From Rotaria socialis (Eukaryota > Rotifera > Eurotatoria > Philodinida > Philodinidae), in NCBI GenBank assembly GCA_905331475.1, contig CAJNYU010002678.1:62001-126000 (forward strand): a stretch of DNA of 64,000 nucleotides, given 5' to 3'. Position numbers and translations under genes: made by a program. Shown here one piece after another: positions 38,311-51,072 of this stretch. The notes under the pieces are model-generated. The model was not told the origin of the DNA. It saw only the letters and a program-made list of their open reading frames with translations, and did not search any database. Every line of letters starts with the position of its first letter. Position 1 is the stretch's first letter.

Positions 38311-40451
38311 TAGTTTTTCTTCTAAATAAACTTTTTATTTCAACTTAATTATGAAAAAAAAAATTTGACATCAAAAACACTTATATTCTATTCTATCTTA
38401 ACTGTCTTCTAATAATGATATAACCTTGTCACTATTTTATCTTGTTTCAGAATTATATATATATATATATATATATATTCACATGAAGAGAAAAACAATG
38501 AATAATGCTTTTACTTTTTCTGCATCGTCATTATACTAATGCAGAAAAGAATGAACTAAGATAATGTAACATTTGAAATTATTTCAATTAGGAACAAATA
38601 CAAAAACATATAATTAAAAAAAAAGTGCCCCCTATAAGAAAAAAGAACGTCATAGAAGAGGATCTTATCTAACCAATTAAATTATCTTAAATAAAATTTT
38701 TATTTTCTCATCTCAAAAATCCTTATGAACGCATCAAAATAGTGTTTATAATACGATCTTGTCAATCTGTTGTATTATTGTGACGAACTCTTATTCGAAA
38801 TTACTATACTTTATTATTATCTGGTATAATCACATATTGAATATGTTTATCATGTTAAGAGCATTTACTTTGATCTTATGTTTTTCTTTCTGGATTAAAA
38901 ATATAAAATCCAGAATTAAAAAAGAAAGGATTTTTATGAACGATTTAAATTTGAAGAAGCTTCACTAAATGTGTATTCAACCGATGGCTATGGTTCTGGT
39001 GTCACATTTTACTGGTTTAGCATTGAGAAAACAATTTGATTTTCAAAAATAGACATATAATGTTTAGTTACAACAAGAAAAAAAAACAATTCAGTGATTA
39101 AATCTAATTATGATATGTCTGACGCAAAGACTTCAGATATTTGCAATCTATGAATGAATTCGCTTCAATAAATCGTTTCAATTGACTTAAAATGCAAAAT
39201 TGAACATGAAACTTAACTTTGTGTAAATGAATACAATGATTGTCTTTCACTTAGTTCAACTTAACAAAATAAATGACTATTTAACTAGAAAATATTTTGA
39301 CACAAGTTTTCTATAGATATTTTCTATAGAATCTACTCGGAAATATAATTTTTCGTTTACTTAATTTTAACGTGGCTAACTGTCAAAAACGGATTTATGT
39401 ATTGCAAGCATTTGCTCATTAATTATTCATTCAATTTTCTTAAGTAATTTAAGAATGTCAAATCGATCCTGATCATCATCATTTTTTATCGAATATGATC
39501 ACAAACTGAGCTACTTTTAGCGAAAGTAGAGTTTGTAAAAACTCCTATGAACTGAATATGAACACATTTCTGCTCTGAAAAGCTTCAAATTAAGATATAC
39601 TTTCAAAACTCCTATACCATTGTATGTGTGCTGTGCAGTAAATAGTCTCTTCCTACTGTGCCCCCTCGCACCAGTCTTGGATATTCCTAGATTATAACTT
39701 CTAAATATATTCTATCTATTGAAGTGAATTGTCAATTTTATTTAGCATCATTGACTGATTTAAAATAGTGCCATCATAGATTTACAACGGAATATTTTGA
39801 GATTTGGTCAAAGGATAGAAACGAAATAATCAGTATTTCATCTTTTTTATTTCTTTTTCTAATTTAACTTCATTTATTTCTTATTACTTTTTATTTTGAT
39901 TTTGATTTCAATAAATTATTAATTAACAGAATATATAGTTCGCTTTATATGCGTTAGATGACCAACGACTTTTTACTTTTACTGATTCATATAAAGATGA
40001 AGAATAATAATATGATGCACGAATACCGAATAGTTCATATGTGTATGTTTCATTTTTTTGTACTAAAAATTCGGAATACACTTATTTCGTTAATAAAACG
40101 GTCTTCATTTTCTACTAGTATGAAGTAAATAGATCAAAATAAATAAATAAAAGAGAAATAGATCTGTGCGCAAATGAAAAGAAAAATGGCTGCATCAGGT
40201 AGAGTTGCAACGATGACGCATCAGTGAGTAAATGAGTAATCGCGTTGACATAATATTTATAATGCATAAATACTTGTTGTTTTTCTTTTTGTGTTCTTCG
40301 CATTAAAGTACAACGTACGTCATTTGTTGTTACTGTCACGTTTGCTTTTCTTACTTTTTTTGTCTGACTGAAACATTTTTACTTATTTTTTGTTAAGGTG
40401 TAGTTATATAATCACTTGTACACAAGTTAAAGTGATAAGATACAGAGAACT
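38311..40451. other. Intergenic stretch between divergent genes
   Basis: Contains the promoters of the reductase (-) and the nuclear receptor (+), and an (AT)n tract at about 38454-38478. No gene seen. Confidence 0.5.
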
Positions 40452-42638
40452 ATGGCTAATGAAACTAAAATGATAATTATAACGTCGAATGAAGACTTGA
40501 TTCGTCAATTTTCTTTAAATAAAACTAATAATACACTTATTATTGATTTGGATAATAAGCAGAAAATGGTCTCAAAAAGAAAGAATAATAATAATAATAA
40601 TAATATTATTGATTTGGCTTTACTTGCTGAATTATCTGAACTCGTTTGTATTTAATTTTGATAAAATTTATTAAGATAAATAATAAATATCAATTTTGTA
40701 GAATTCAACTAGCGATCAAGTATATAAACGAGTACTTGATTCACCGGATCAAAACCGATCAAAACCGGTTAAAATATCCAAAAAATCAATGGATTTGATT
40801 TGTACTATTTGTGGAGATCGTGCCATTGGATTTAATTATGATGCTCTTTCCTGTGCTTCATGTAAAGCTTTTTTTCGTCGCAATGCTCATCAGTCACGGG
40901 TTAGTTTAGAAATTTTCTTTAGTTTAATTGATCATTAAATATCGTTCGTTGTTTAACATAGTATAAAGAAGTGTTCACTTTAGATATTAGAAATCTATGA
41001 AATTTGTTTCATCTTGTAGAATATATTATTTTTTATATTAAAACTAAATTTTTGGATCGATTAAAGATTTTATGATTGTCAAATATAGATAAGCGTAGAG
41101 ACCTATCACAGATACATGTACATTTTCATCGACCTACATCAATACCTAAATTTGTACTCTAAAGTATTTATGATTAATTGAAAAATTTTTGAGGATTATA
41201 GAATAAGTGTTCAATACAACACAGTTTCCAAAGACTCTATTTTAGAGAAGAAACAAGTCAAAATATCTATTTCAGATTTTTCGATCATTGATTCTACTTA
41301 TAATATACATTTCAAAGCTTAATTTGGACAGTTTTGGATCTTTGATAAAAAAAAGAATCAGTTATGATCTACTTAGATTGATATATATTAGTAATTATTA
41401 ATTTTCTAGGAAAAATTACGGTGTTTGACAGGTCAAGACCAATGCTCAGTTACATATGAAATGCGTCGTAAATGCCAAAGATGCCGATTAGATCGATGTT
41501 TTGCCATGGGTATGAGAAAAGATTTTATACTTAGTGAACAAGAAAAACAACGAAGAAGAAAACGTCTTGAAGAAAATCGAAGTATATCATCAAAACCTTT
41601 ATTAATATCAGAATTGTCAAATTCATTATCTTTAACAAATTTATCACCGAAGTCAGAATCTTTTTCAGAAACATTTGATGAAATTGATCGTGTAAGTTTT
41701 TCATTTTAATTTTCTTTTACAGATAAAACTTCAGCTAACAAAAGAAAAAACTTTTCGAAATAAATAATAGATTCAATCAATCTAATTTAATATTTTATTT
41801 TTAGTTATTGATGGATCTGGATAATGATGATGACGATCATAATGTTACTTCTGATGAAAATATGAAATCAAATGAGATAGAACAAGCACCATCGACGATG
41901 TTTTCTCTTCAAGATAGAATAACGATACAAAATATTGGATCATCATTTACATCTTCGTTTCAAACCGAGGATATCCAGTGTTCTTCTTTCGATGTATCAG
42001 ATAGGGCTTCTGCTCTTATATCTTGGTCACGAGTGGCCAATGAAATTGCCCTACGATTTATTAGCTTTTTCCGTCAGATCGATGAATTCGAAAGTTTACA
42101 TGCTGATGATCGTTTTATTCTAATTAAATATAATCTTCTTCCTCTTTTCCCGATAGTCAGATGTTACAAATACAAACCAATAAATGGGCCTTGCTGTGAT
42201 GAAGAGAACGAAAAAAACGAAAAACGCTGTCGCTTTTTTATGTTATGTGATGAATCGAATGTTGTTCGTGATATGTTCGTAAATTTAGTACTTTCACTTG
42301 TTGAAATAACAGAACAAGATCCAACATTGTTATCACTTATTTTATCAATTCTTATTTTTTCGCAAGGTTTATCCATGAATGAATATGAACCACCATTAAA
42401 AGATTCTATAGGTGTAAATCGAGCTCAATTTTATTATACAAAATTATTGTGGCATTATTGGCTTGACAAATACGGTGAAATCGAAACTCAGAAACGCTTT
42501 ACTCAATTACTCAAAATAATCTTACGAATTCAGTCAGCAGCCAAAAAATCTAGAGAATTTTTTCGTTTTCAATTTATGACATCAAATACTGTCGATAAAG
42601 TTGCACCGCTGATGCAAAGTGTTTTGCATATTTCTTAA
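40452..42638 (+). CDS. Nuclear hormone receptor, four exons, 501 aa
   Basis: Ligand-type transcription factor acting in the nucleus. Exons are 40452-40643, 40702-40899, 41410-41691 and 41805-42638, all in phase 0. The DNA-binding domain has first-finger cysteines 98, 101, 115 and 118 and second-finger cysteines 135, 142, 152 and 155, split by an intron right after the first finger. The P-box region reads CASCKAFF instead of the usual CEGCKGFF, and the first spacing in finger two is six residues instead of five. The C-terminal extension is basic (RRRKRLEENR). A hinge of about 110 residues, acidic in its second half, leads to the ligand-binding domain (about 270-500), with helix 3 near ANEIALRFISFFRQID. 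A polyAsn run lies in the N-terminal region. The divergent P-box resembles invertebrate-expanded receptors; the subfamily is not assigned. Confidence 0.93.
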
Positions 42639-43462
42639 TTTGCTTTTTTCTATTTATTCATTTACTTAATAAAATATTTATGTCAATCGTAGATTAAAGA
42701 AATTTTCTTAATAATTTATTAGAAAAAAAGAAGTATTGATGCTTGGATTTCCAAAGCTTTCCTTCTATTCCTTTTTCATTCAATTTATTAAAAGTAAGAG
42801 AAGCAATATTATTTTCTAGAAAATGAAAGATTATTGAAATCAACATAAATTCATTAGCAATTTTCTCAAATGTAATATAAAATATAATAAAATCCATAAT
42901 ATGAAAAACAAAGTAGAATGGTTAATTTATTTGGTTGTGATGATGATTGTATTTTCTTATGTTTACAATGAAATTTATACCTAAAAAAAAACGAATTCTA
43001 TTTCTGTTCGAATCGAATGAATTGTTACTGACAACACTCTTTTAAAATGGTAATCTTGATCATTGATACGACAACATATTGCTGATAAAAGAATGATTTT
43101 ACGAGAATTTTTGATAGGTTGAATGGTTTTGTCAAAAAATAAATTCATCAGACAGAATAAAAAGAGAGAACAGCATCAATATTTTACTCCGTAGAATATT
43201 AACTATGCAAAGTAACAATAATAGAAATGTTATTTCTATTTTCTTCAATAGATTCTGACCATTACTCTCATGAAATGATTTGATGAAAAATTATATCGTC
43301 GATAAATTAGTATATTGTTTTTATTTCTATGTAAGACGTCTACTCTTCGAGCAGACAATTTTCTGTATTTTATTCTATACTCAGTGTTTCAGAATAAAGG
43401 GTGTATAATAAATTCTGATTATCTTCAAGTAGTAGTATTTTCTTATTTCTTTTTTCAATAGA

Positions 43463-43650
43463 GTTGGCTGATAATTGGCCAGGCGAGACAATTTTTAGAT
43501 GGAATTAATGAAAAATTGAGAGGAGAAAGATTTGAAAATGAATCAGACTTAAAAAGTCGAGTAGTGGAAGATCAGAAAATCTTTACTACAATAAAATGCG
43601 AATTAATGATGAAAAAATTATCTAATCAATTAAAGCAAGTGACAGATTAA
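43463..43650 (+). pseudogene. Orphan coding fragment, possibly transposase C-terminus
   Basis: After a good acceptor (TTTTTCAATAG) comes a 62-codon open frame ending in TAA, encoding a charged helical piece that includes FLDGINEKLRGERF and ENESDLKSRVVED. This recalls the C-terminal tail of Tc1/mariner-type transposases (LxGxRFxxxxDLxxxV). No upstream catalytic domain is visible, so it is a fragment or the last exon of an unknown gene. Confidence 0.3.
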
Positions 43651-44048
43651 GATGCAACTAGAGCCGCTCCAATAACATTGAAACACATTGTTTTCTTATT
43701 ATGCTTCAAGACTTTCGATTTGGAAATCTTGCTAAAACAATTGATTTTTATTTAACATCCTTATAAAATTCAAAAGTCATGCTAGAGAGAAAATAATGTT
43801 AACCTGAAAAATTGATGGCAGAGCACATTTTAGTTTTCATTAGATTAGAGCATATTTTTAGAATTCAACGATATGTTAACTGCACTCGCTAGATACTGAT
43901 CCAAAAAAAAAGATATTCTTCCTTATGACCTATATCCATATATATTAGTGATGGGATCGGTTCGGTTCGAAGTCTTTTGAACCAATTTATTTATTTTCAA
44001 TTAGCAGAGTTTTTCCTGCCGATTAGAGAAATAAAACATAGATCCATC

Positions 44049-44071
44049 CAGTGTTTCTAATAGAAACATTG
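44049..44071. mobile_element. Back-to-back hAT terminal repeats (minimal copy or footprint)
   Basis: CAGTGTTTCTAATAGAAACATTG is almost a perfect palindrome made of the two terminal repeats of the element found at 51874-53001, with no interior. The 8-bp flanks (GATCCATC and CACCCATG) match at 5 of 8 positions, in line with an old target duplication. Confidence 0.45.
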
Positions 44072-46287
44072 CACCCATGTTAAAAACAGATGTTGCTAAT
44101 AACAATAATATATATACGAATATGTCGCAGGAGAATTTGAAATTTTTCTACAAAAATTTAATATTAACTTTATTCTTTTTATATTTCAAAAATACAAAGA
44201 TTAAAGTACACATTTGAGCATAACTTCTTTCTCGATGAATGATATTTAGTACCACACTAACGAAGTTCAAACAGAATTTTTCTTTCCTTTTCGAAAAAGA
44301 ATCTTTCTATTAAAATAAAAATATTTAAATGAATCCTTGATTTATTTAGCAAATTAGTCCGGCAATTTTGTAGCAACAAAACATAGATGTCAATCTAATA
44401 ATATGTTCAAGCTACATTCATCTGAATATTTTTTTCTCAAGTTTAGTTTTTCTTTTAAAGGTGTTAGACGAAATTCATATTAAGGCTGAGCTAAACTTTC
44501 AAAGGATTCGAAATAAAAAGAAAAGTTTGATAAGGTATGTTGATCAATTCAATCCATATTGACATTGAATAATCTATACAGTTGATTAAGGTGAGAAACT
44601 CAGTTATTAAACAGAAAACTAGATTCAAATATGATTCCAAAAAATTGGATGTTTAAATACAACTTCATTTGTTTCTTATTTTTGAATTTTTTTCAAAATT
44701 GTTCTATTGCCATCAAGAACATTATTTATTTTTTCCAAGGCTCGCCTTAAAATTATCGAACGCTTAACAACTAGCTACTATTTTATTTGTATATTTGTTT
44801 GTCATGGCTGCGCATATTCACATAAGCAACGGGACACAGAAAAGATATTATGAAAATAATGTAATAGTCTTCTATCTTAGAAAACGACGCAAAAACTCAC
44901 TCAGTTGAGAAAACAAATATAATTAAAATTCTCTCGTATCTGAGATCGAGTATTTCAGTATAAAAAGAGCTCAATAGTTCATGATTGATTGTGAGACTTG
45001 CTGTATTAATGGTTGCATCATGTTAGATTGTTCTAATAAAACTCAATAGATAACAAATAAAATTTATCGCAAGAAAGAAAAATAATAGTGGAAAATTCGG
45101 GAATATTAATTTATGAAATATTTTCTCAGAAAAAAGTAGCTTCTTAATAAAAAAAAACGAAACGAATGATTGTGGCTAGCACGAGAGAATTTTGTAATCA
45201 AGACCAGGATGATCTATATAACCGTACGGGCATAAAAAAAATGATATACGTGTTGCTATTTTCTCTCTCGATTAGATTTCTTGTCAAATGCTGCCGGCAA
45301 CTGTTAAGATCAATCAAATGGGATAATAAACTTATTTGAAACACATTTGTTTTCATGACTGAATTGATAAAAACTACGCAAGTGATGCTTCTTAAATCAT
45401 GAAAAGCGAGAATCAGAAAATTTTTTTATTTATTTGCCTTCATTCAAATTTCCGTTATTTGGTTAATTTATGTATTTCTCAAACAATTTTTTTTCTCTTT
45501 TTTATTACAAAGTTTTGCACAACATTGATCTCATAGATTAGCAAGCTTTTTTTCTTGTTGTGTCTCTCTGTACACATTATAGATGAACAAACCTATCGTA
45601 AAATGATTGTGGTGAGAATTAAGAATGCAAAAGAACAAATAATAAAAAATAGGCATTTTTCAACTATAAATCATTTAGTCAGACATTATTTAATTGATAT
45701 ATTTCGATGAAAATCTTTTACATAAAATAAAAAATAAATTTTTCATTACCAATAGTTAATCCTTAGAGTTTAATGACTTTATTCATGTCATATTGTTGTC
45801 AAAACAACTGAGAAGTTTTTCTTACACCTTTTAATATTTAAATGTACACGCACGCACGAATGTGCATGTTCTTGTTACAACCGCCATCTTTCTCATATGA
45901 TAGAGGCTTAAATTATTTTTATTGCAATGGAGAAAAGTGTGTGTAGCTTATCTTAACCCAGCGTACTATACTAGTGGAAACAATTTGAGAGAAAATATTA
46001 CTTGAAACTAATTACTATAACTGTGTGGTTTTAAACTGACGTAGATGTATTTACTCATACATATTCATTCATTTAGATTTCATTTAGATTAAATATTGAT
46101 ACAAAAACAATTGTTGGATATTTCGCCTTTTTTTCAACTAACAACAACTTTTCATTAAATCTTAAGTTTCTCTGTACGTTCAATAAGATAATATATTTTA
46201 TTATTATTTACATTCTGATTTGATAAAGGTAAAAACGAAAGAGCTCGAACTTCATTTTTAATCATGTAAATATGTTCTAGTGCAGTC

Positions 46288-47492
46288 ATGGCTCGACCAC
46301 TCTTGGTGTCTTTATCACAGTCGATTATCAATAACATAAGAATCTCACGGTCTTCATTTTCATTAGATTTTCGTCGATACAATTCTTCGAGTATCGCATC
46401 GAATTTTGATCCTAGTAGAAAAGATGATGGTATGTTTTTTCCCTCTTTCTTTGTTTAACTTTTTACTCTGGTTTAATTCAATTTCCTATTCTAGTTAAAA
46501 CACGGTTATTGACGTTATTAACCAAATTACGAGATAATGATATTCCTAAGTTGGATGGACACATTACATGCGTTTTAAATGTTACTGAAGAGTGTATTGA
46601 AGCTACCAAATTCAATAAAACCCTGAAAAACGTACAAACACTGTTACCAAATGATATTAATAAATTGAAAAATGACTTAACTGAATTCATTTTTTCATTG
46701 CAATCCATTCCCACAGAGAGCTTTGAAACTGATAAAGTTGATACTTTCTTACTTTTCAATGAAGAAATCAACCGACAACATATAGATAAAGAAGCTGTGA
46801 ATAATATTTTTCAAGATTTAACTAACGTTATTGATGATCTTTGGATAACAAAACGTTCAAAACTGAAACTTCGTGCGGCTATTCAAGATTTAAAATCACT
46901 ACTTTCACATTTACAAGATGAAAATATTGATTTGAAACTATCTGTTTCACGTCTACAAGATGAAAATATTGATTTGAAACTATCTGTTTCACGTCTACAA
47001 GATGAAAATACATTATACAAATATCACTCATGTCTTAGTGAATTAATGCGACAGACCGTGCGGTCGATCAAGAAAGAGTTTAGAAGAAAACTGAAAATGG
47101 AATATATATCAGAAAATTTCGATAAAGCTACATTTGATAGTTTACTCGATGATTCTCAACACGAAGAAATTAAAGATAGTCTGAACTTGGATGATAAACA
47201 AATACATTTAATGTTAACAATATTTGACACCATATGTTCCAAATACGGTTTTCCGAATAAACATATTTTGGTACATTATTTATTGGTCGCGTCGATACGC
47301 AATGAACGAGAACATGATATGATGGATTCATATGTTAAACTGACTTCAGATGATCGACGTTCATTTCAAATGTACTGTGAAAAAAATAATCTCGCTCAAC
47401 ATTACGAGCAGAAACATTACAACTTACTAGAAGGTTTATTCAAATTATATGCAACAGAATTGATTCGGAAATTAAAGAAACAAGAAAAGTAA
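46288..47492 (+). CDS. Unknown coiled-coil protein, two exons, 379 aa
   Basis: Exon 1 at 46288-46429 starts with ATG and ends at a good donor (GATG|GTATGT); exon 2 at 46495-47492 follows a TTCTAG acceptor. Phase 1 joins them into one frame of 380 codons, which supports the model. The N-terminal 40 residues are basic and Ser-rich with no acidic residue before about 30 (MARPLLVSLSQSIINNIRIS), like a mitochondrial presequence. Residues about 60-180 are helical and charged, with a perfect 14-residue duplication (RLQDENIDLKLSVS). The C-terminal 200 residues form a separate, probably all-helical domain. I do not recognise the family. A competing 85-codon frame lies antisense to exon 1. Confidence 0.6.
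46912..47010 (+). repeat. Perfect 42-bp tandem duplication inside a coding exon
   Basis: Units 46912-46953 and 46954-46995 are identical, and the first 15 bases of a third follow. The period of 14 codons equals two heptads, so the duplication extends the coiled coil without breaking its register. Confidence 0.95.
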
Positions 47493-50013
47493 GTGAAGAT
47501 GTCTTACAAAACTCTTTTAAAGATAAAATCTTGTTTTTTTCTTTACTTTAGTTTAACCGAAACAATAACTCAATCGTAATTTAGCTGGTGGTGATGAAGA
47601 ATATTCCTGATTTTTCTCCCATGTATTTTTTCAATAAATGTTTGTTATTATGTATATATGTATCTACTTTTTCCTATTCAATTAATTTTATTGAAAGATC
47701 TAATTTTCGTCCAAATCAAAAAATTGAAATCATTCGAGTGTTGATGATCTTTCTTGTCAAGATGGTGTTTGAGGATGAAATTCATTTTCATCTTTCAAAT
47801 CGATTTTTTCGTTGAGGGATTCGATTTCTCTCTATTTGTCACAACAGAATAAAATACTATTTCATTTTTGCTCGAAAGAAAATTAATTTCGAAAAGAGAA
47901 GTTATGAAAGATAGTACAATGGAACTTCGAGAAGACTGAAATAGATTTCTTCTAGAAAATCTTCTCTTGATTTGAGAAAATTCAATTGAATTCTTTGATT
48001 TCATTCGAAAGAGAAATTCATTTTTTACTTGAAACATTCGTCAATACATATAATTCTTCGATGTTTTGCTCGAAATAACAGGCAATTCGCAATAAAAATC
48101 ATTTGAACTGAAGAATATAGAGCAAAATGTTGAACCTTGAAATGGCTTCATTGCTCATCGGATTAGTCAAGTTTCTAACTATGTAATCAAAATGCAATAA
48201 TTTATGTTGTGTATCATTATTCACTTGATACAAATATCGATGATTATGATTCTACATGAAATATACTGAAATTGATCTTAATTAACAAAATAAATATTTA
48301 TTGTTGGAATTCGAATTTCAAACTGAACATCAGAATTTAATTGAATTCGATGTTAAAAAGGAACAAGTTCAAATTGATGAATAAACTAATGATAGATTTT
48401 GAAAAGATTTTTATGTAGAGAAGAAAAAATCTCATCGTCGTTATGTTATCATTGTTGTCGAAAAGTGATCATTGTGATAAAATAATCGATGCAGTTAAAC
48501 AGTGATGCATTTTAAAAAGTTCATTTTGTTCTTTTATTGATTCTAGTATATCTTACCATTAATATTGGATTCCAACAAGAAAAGCCATATAAATCGTGTC
48601 ATGTCATTTAAATTATCACAGTTTAGAAGAAAAAAAGCTAGAAACCGAGCTTCTTTACTTCAGAAGTACTATGAAGTCCAGAAATAGGCCTTTGTCCTTG
48701 AATTAAACACATTTCTACATCTGAATCTGAATCTGAAATAGTACTTTTGATTTTACGCAGAGCCTTCCTGTGAATGTTTGCGTTGAGTATGAGAACTTGA
48801 TAAACGAATGGCCAAATGTTGGTCGAGTGAACTAGTTCTGACATGGATTGCAGTAAATTTTCATGCGTAAAAAAATATCTGTGAATACTCTACTTGACAG
48901 CTAGAATGGCACAAAATTCTGTGCTTTTTGAAAATTCATCGGTGGTTTTGATTTTTCTGTTTCTATTGATGTATCTGAATTGCTAGATGAAACATCAAAA
49001 AGTCACAAAGATTTCATGACAGAACTTTCGTTTTTTTGTCACTAGAAAAAGATAAGTTCAATGAAAGTGCCACGTGCATGATTCGTTACTCTTGACTATG
49101 TTATCTCATAATTCGAAATCTTGTGCACTGGTATTTGGGAAAAGTAGAGTATAAACCACAGTTACACAAATTTTGAAAACTTTACCTGAAAGTTAGAATA
49201 AAAGCTCCTCTCTAGAATGGTTTTACACTTGGATTTTTCTAATACGAAGAAGAATTTACGTTATTAGCAAAGGACATGAGCATGTAGTACATCAGTGCTC
49301 CGATCATATTCGTGTGTATAATGATTAAGATTTCGATCTTCAATTCATATAATTACCGATCATGAGAGAACAAAATGAAAAACTAAACTCTGTGTAAAAG
49401 AAACCAGAGCTGGAGTCAGAACTAAAGGCCTAAAAAATAATAACGGCTGGTTCGAATTGCAGATGTAGGAAAAGGCTGGAGCTACTAGTAAGTTGGTGCT
49501 AAATGCATCTTTTAAGCGTAAATGCAATATGATTATGAATAGAGATAATATTAAAGTTATTAAAATTTAATACTTATACATTCACATCTTTCTAAGATGT
49601 TAGGAATACGTAATTATATGTATGTGTGAATTCAAATGAATTTTAGGGAATGAAAACGATGTGATGAACAAGGTTAATTTATGTTTAAAATTCACATATC
49701 TAAAATAAATAATTGATAGTTGTATAGCCCTGTTAGATGTTAATATTTCTGGAAGAAAAAAAACCTGTTATTTCATTTTCTTGTTTTTTACACAAAGTGG
49801 TGAAATCATAATATGTTACTCTTGCGTTCTCTTGTTTCTCGAAGAAAACATTCTCAGTTTGCATGCAAAAGAACTTCTAATCGTGGTACTCCTTGCGCGC
49901 TTTTACATACTTCAATGTTACTTCTTATCGGCGTCATAGTGATGTCATTGAAATAAAAAAAATAAAAAAAGCAAGCTTTTTTCTTGCTGCACATTTGATT
50001 ACTCAACTTTGAA
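47493..50013. other. Gene-free A/T-rich stretch
   Basis: Only short frames of low quality on both strands (for example 47588 and 48844). It should include the promoter of the ART gene at 50014. Nothing further recognised. Confidence 0.45.
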
Positions 50014-51072
50014 ATGATCCCACGTGTGTTTGATATTGCAAGAGAACCTCAACAAGTTCTGTCGGCTATTGATGGCTATCAAAATGGTCCACTTTTGCCA
50101 TTGGAAATAGCGATTAAACCTCTTATCTCATTCTTTGAAGAAGGCACCCTTGAACGTAATGTTTGGATTGTGAAAGAACGATGCCAAAATCCATTTGATA
50201 ATTTAACTGTTAATGAGTCTGCTTCAATTATGTTGTATACATTCAATTGGGATACCAATGAGAAGAGTCTTTATTATTTATTAAATGAAACATTACGGAT
50301 GGAAAAAAGGGACAAACTTCGACCTTGGTTCAGCTATTTAAAACTTTTTCTCACTGCACTTAATCGTCTTCCACGTATAAACGACACCATTTTTCGTGGT
50401 GTTAAACTTGACATATCATCTCAATATATCTTAGGTAAACGACAATTCTGGTGGGGTTTATCATCATGCACAGATTCAATGGGTGTTTTGCAGTCAGAAC
50501 AGTATTGTGGAAAAGATGGACCAAGAACAATATTTTTTATTAAATGTACTAGTGGACGTTCTATAAAACGGCATTCTTTTTACTCCGTTGAAGAAGAAAT
50601 CCTATTGATGCCTGGTTTCTATTTTGAAATTCACAGTAGCAATGATCTCGGAAATGGTCTTCATTTTATTAGATTGCATGAAAAAGTATCGCCACATGTT
50701 ATGCTTGCATTGCCTGAGAAACCTGGCATTTTCATAGAGGGTATTTGTCGTAATACTGAATGTTCTCTGTATGATAAAGACATAAGAATCTCATTTGGAT
50801 GTTGCTGTCTAGATGTACTCGTCGGTTTGGATGAAAAAAACTGTATGTGTCCATTGTGTTTTGAATACACGGAACCTCTTAAATTTGGATTCATTCATTG
50901 TTCATGGCGATGGTCAGGCAGAAAAAAAGATAAACCATCAACACCACCTGTAAATTGTTCAAATGACTGGATCAATACTGATGTCCCAACTTACTTTCAA
51001 TCAAATAATGATAGCGATTCGACAACAACATGGCTAAAATTAGTTATTGAAGCTAGAGAAATATCTTCATGA
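50014..51072 (+). CDS. Mono-ADP-ribosyltransferase with Cys-rich C-terminus, intronless, 352 aa
   Basis: One uninterrupted frame from ATG to TGA. The N-terminal 70 residues are helical. The catalytic domain has the R-S-E set of arginine ADP-ribosyltransferases: Arg128 in TIFRGVKLD, Ser150-Ser151 in WWGLSSCT, and Glu193-Glu194-Glu195 in YSVEEEILLMPG, the ExE loop followed by the usual F/Y-x-I strand. From about 245 to 300 there are at least nine cysteines (CRNTEC, GCCCLDVL, CMCPLC) and a final HCSWRWSGRK, suggesting a metal-binding module. The last 40 residues are Ser/Thr/Asn-rich. No signal peptide, so probably intracellular. Unlike the ART at 31.6 kb it has no TPRs and little similarity outside the triad. 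Confidence 0.9.
   Translation: MIPRVFDIAREPQQVLSAIDGYQNGPLLPLEIAIKPLISFFEEGTLERNVWIVKERCQNPFDNLTVNESASIMLYTFNWDTNEKSLYYLLNETLRMEKRDKLRPWFSYLKLFLTALNRLPRINDTIFRGVKLDISSQYILGKRQFWWGLSSCTDSMGVLQSEQYCGKDGPRTIFFIKCTSGRSIKRHSFYSVEEEILLMPGFYFEIHSSNDLGNGLHFIRLHEKVSPHVMLALPEKPGIFIEGICRNTECSLYDKDIRISFGCCCLDVLVGLDEKNCMCPLCFEYTEPLKFGFIHCSWRWSGRKKDKPSTPPVNCSNDWINTDVPTYFQSNNDSDSTTTWLKLVIEAREISS

Larger units (their letters stand above)
42639..46287. other. Gene-poor stretch with small transposon traces
   Basis: Mostly A/T-rich DNA. Holds the orphan coding stretch at 43463-43650, the hAT-end palindrome at 44049-44071 and a MITE-end-like TAGTGATGGGATCGGTTCGG at 43951-43970. Nothing else was recognised. Confidence 0.4.

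Noticed and set aside
43951-43975. MITE end TAGTGATGGGATCGGTTCGG
   Set aside because: No matching opposite end was found nearby, so no element could be defined.
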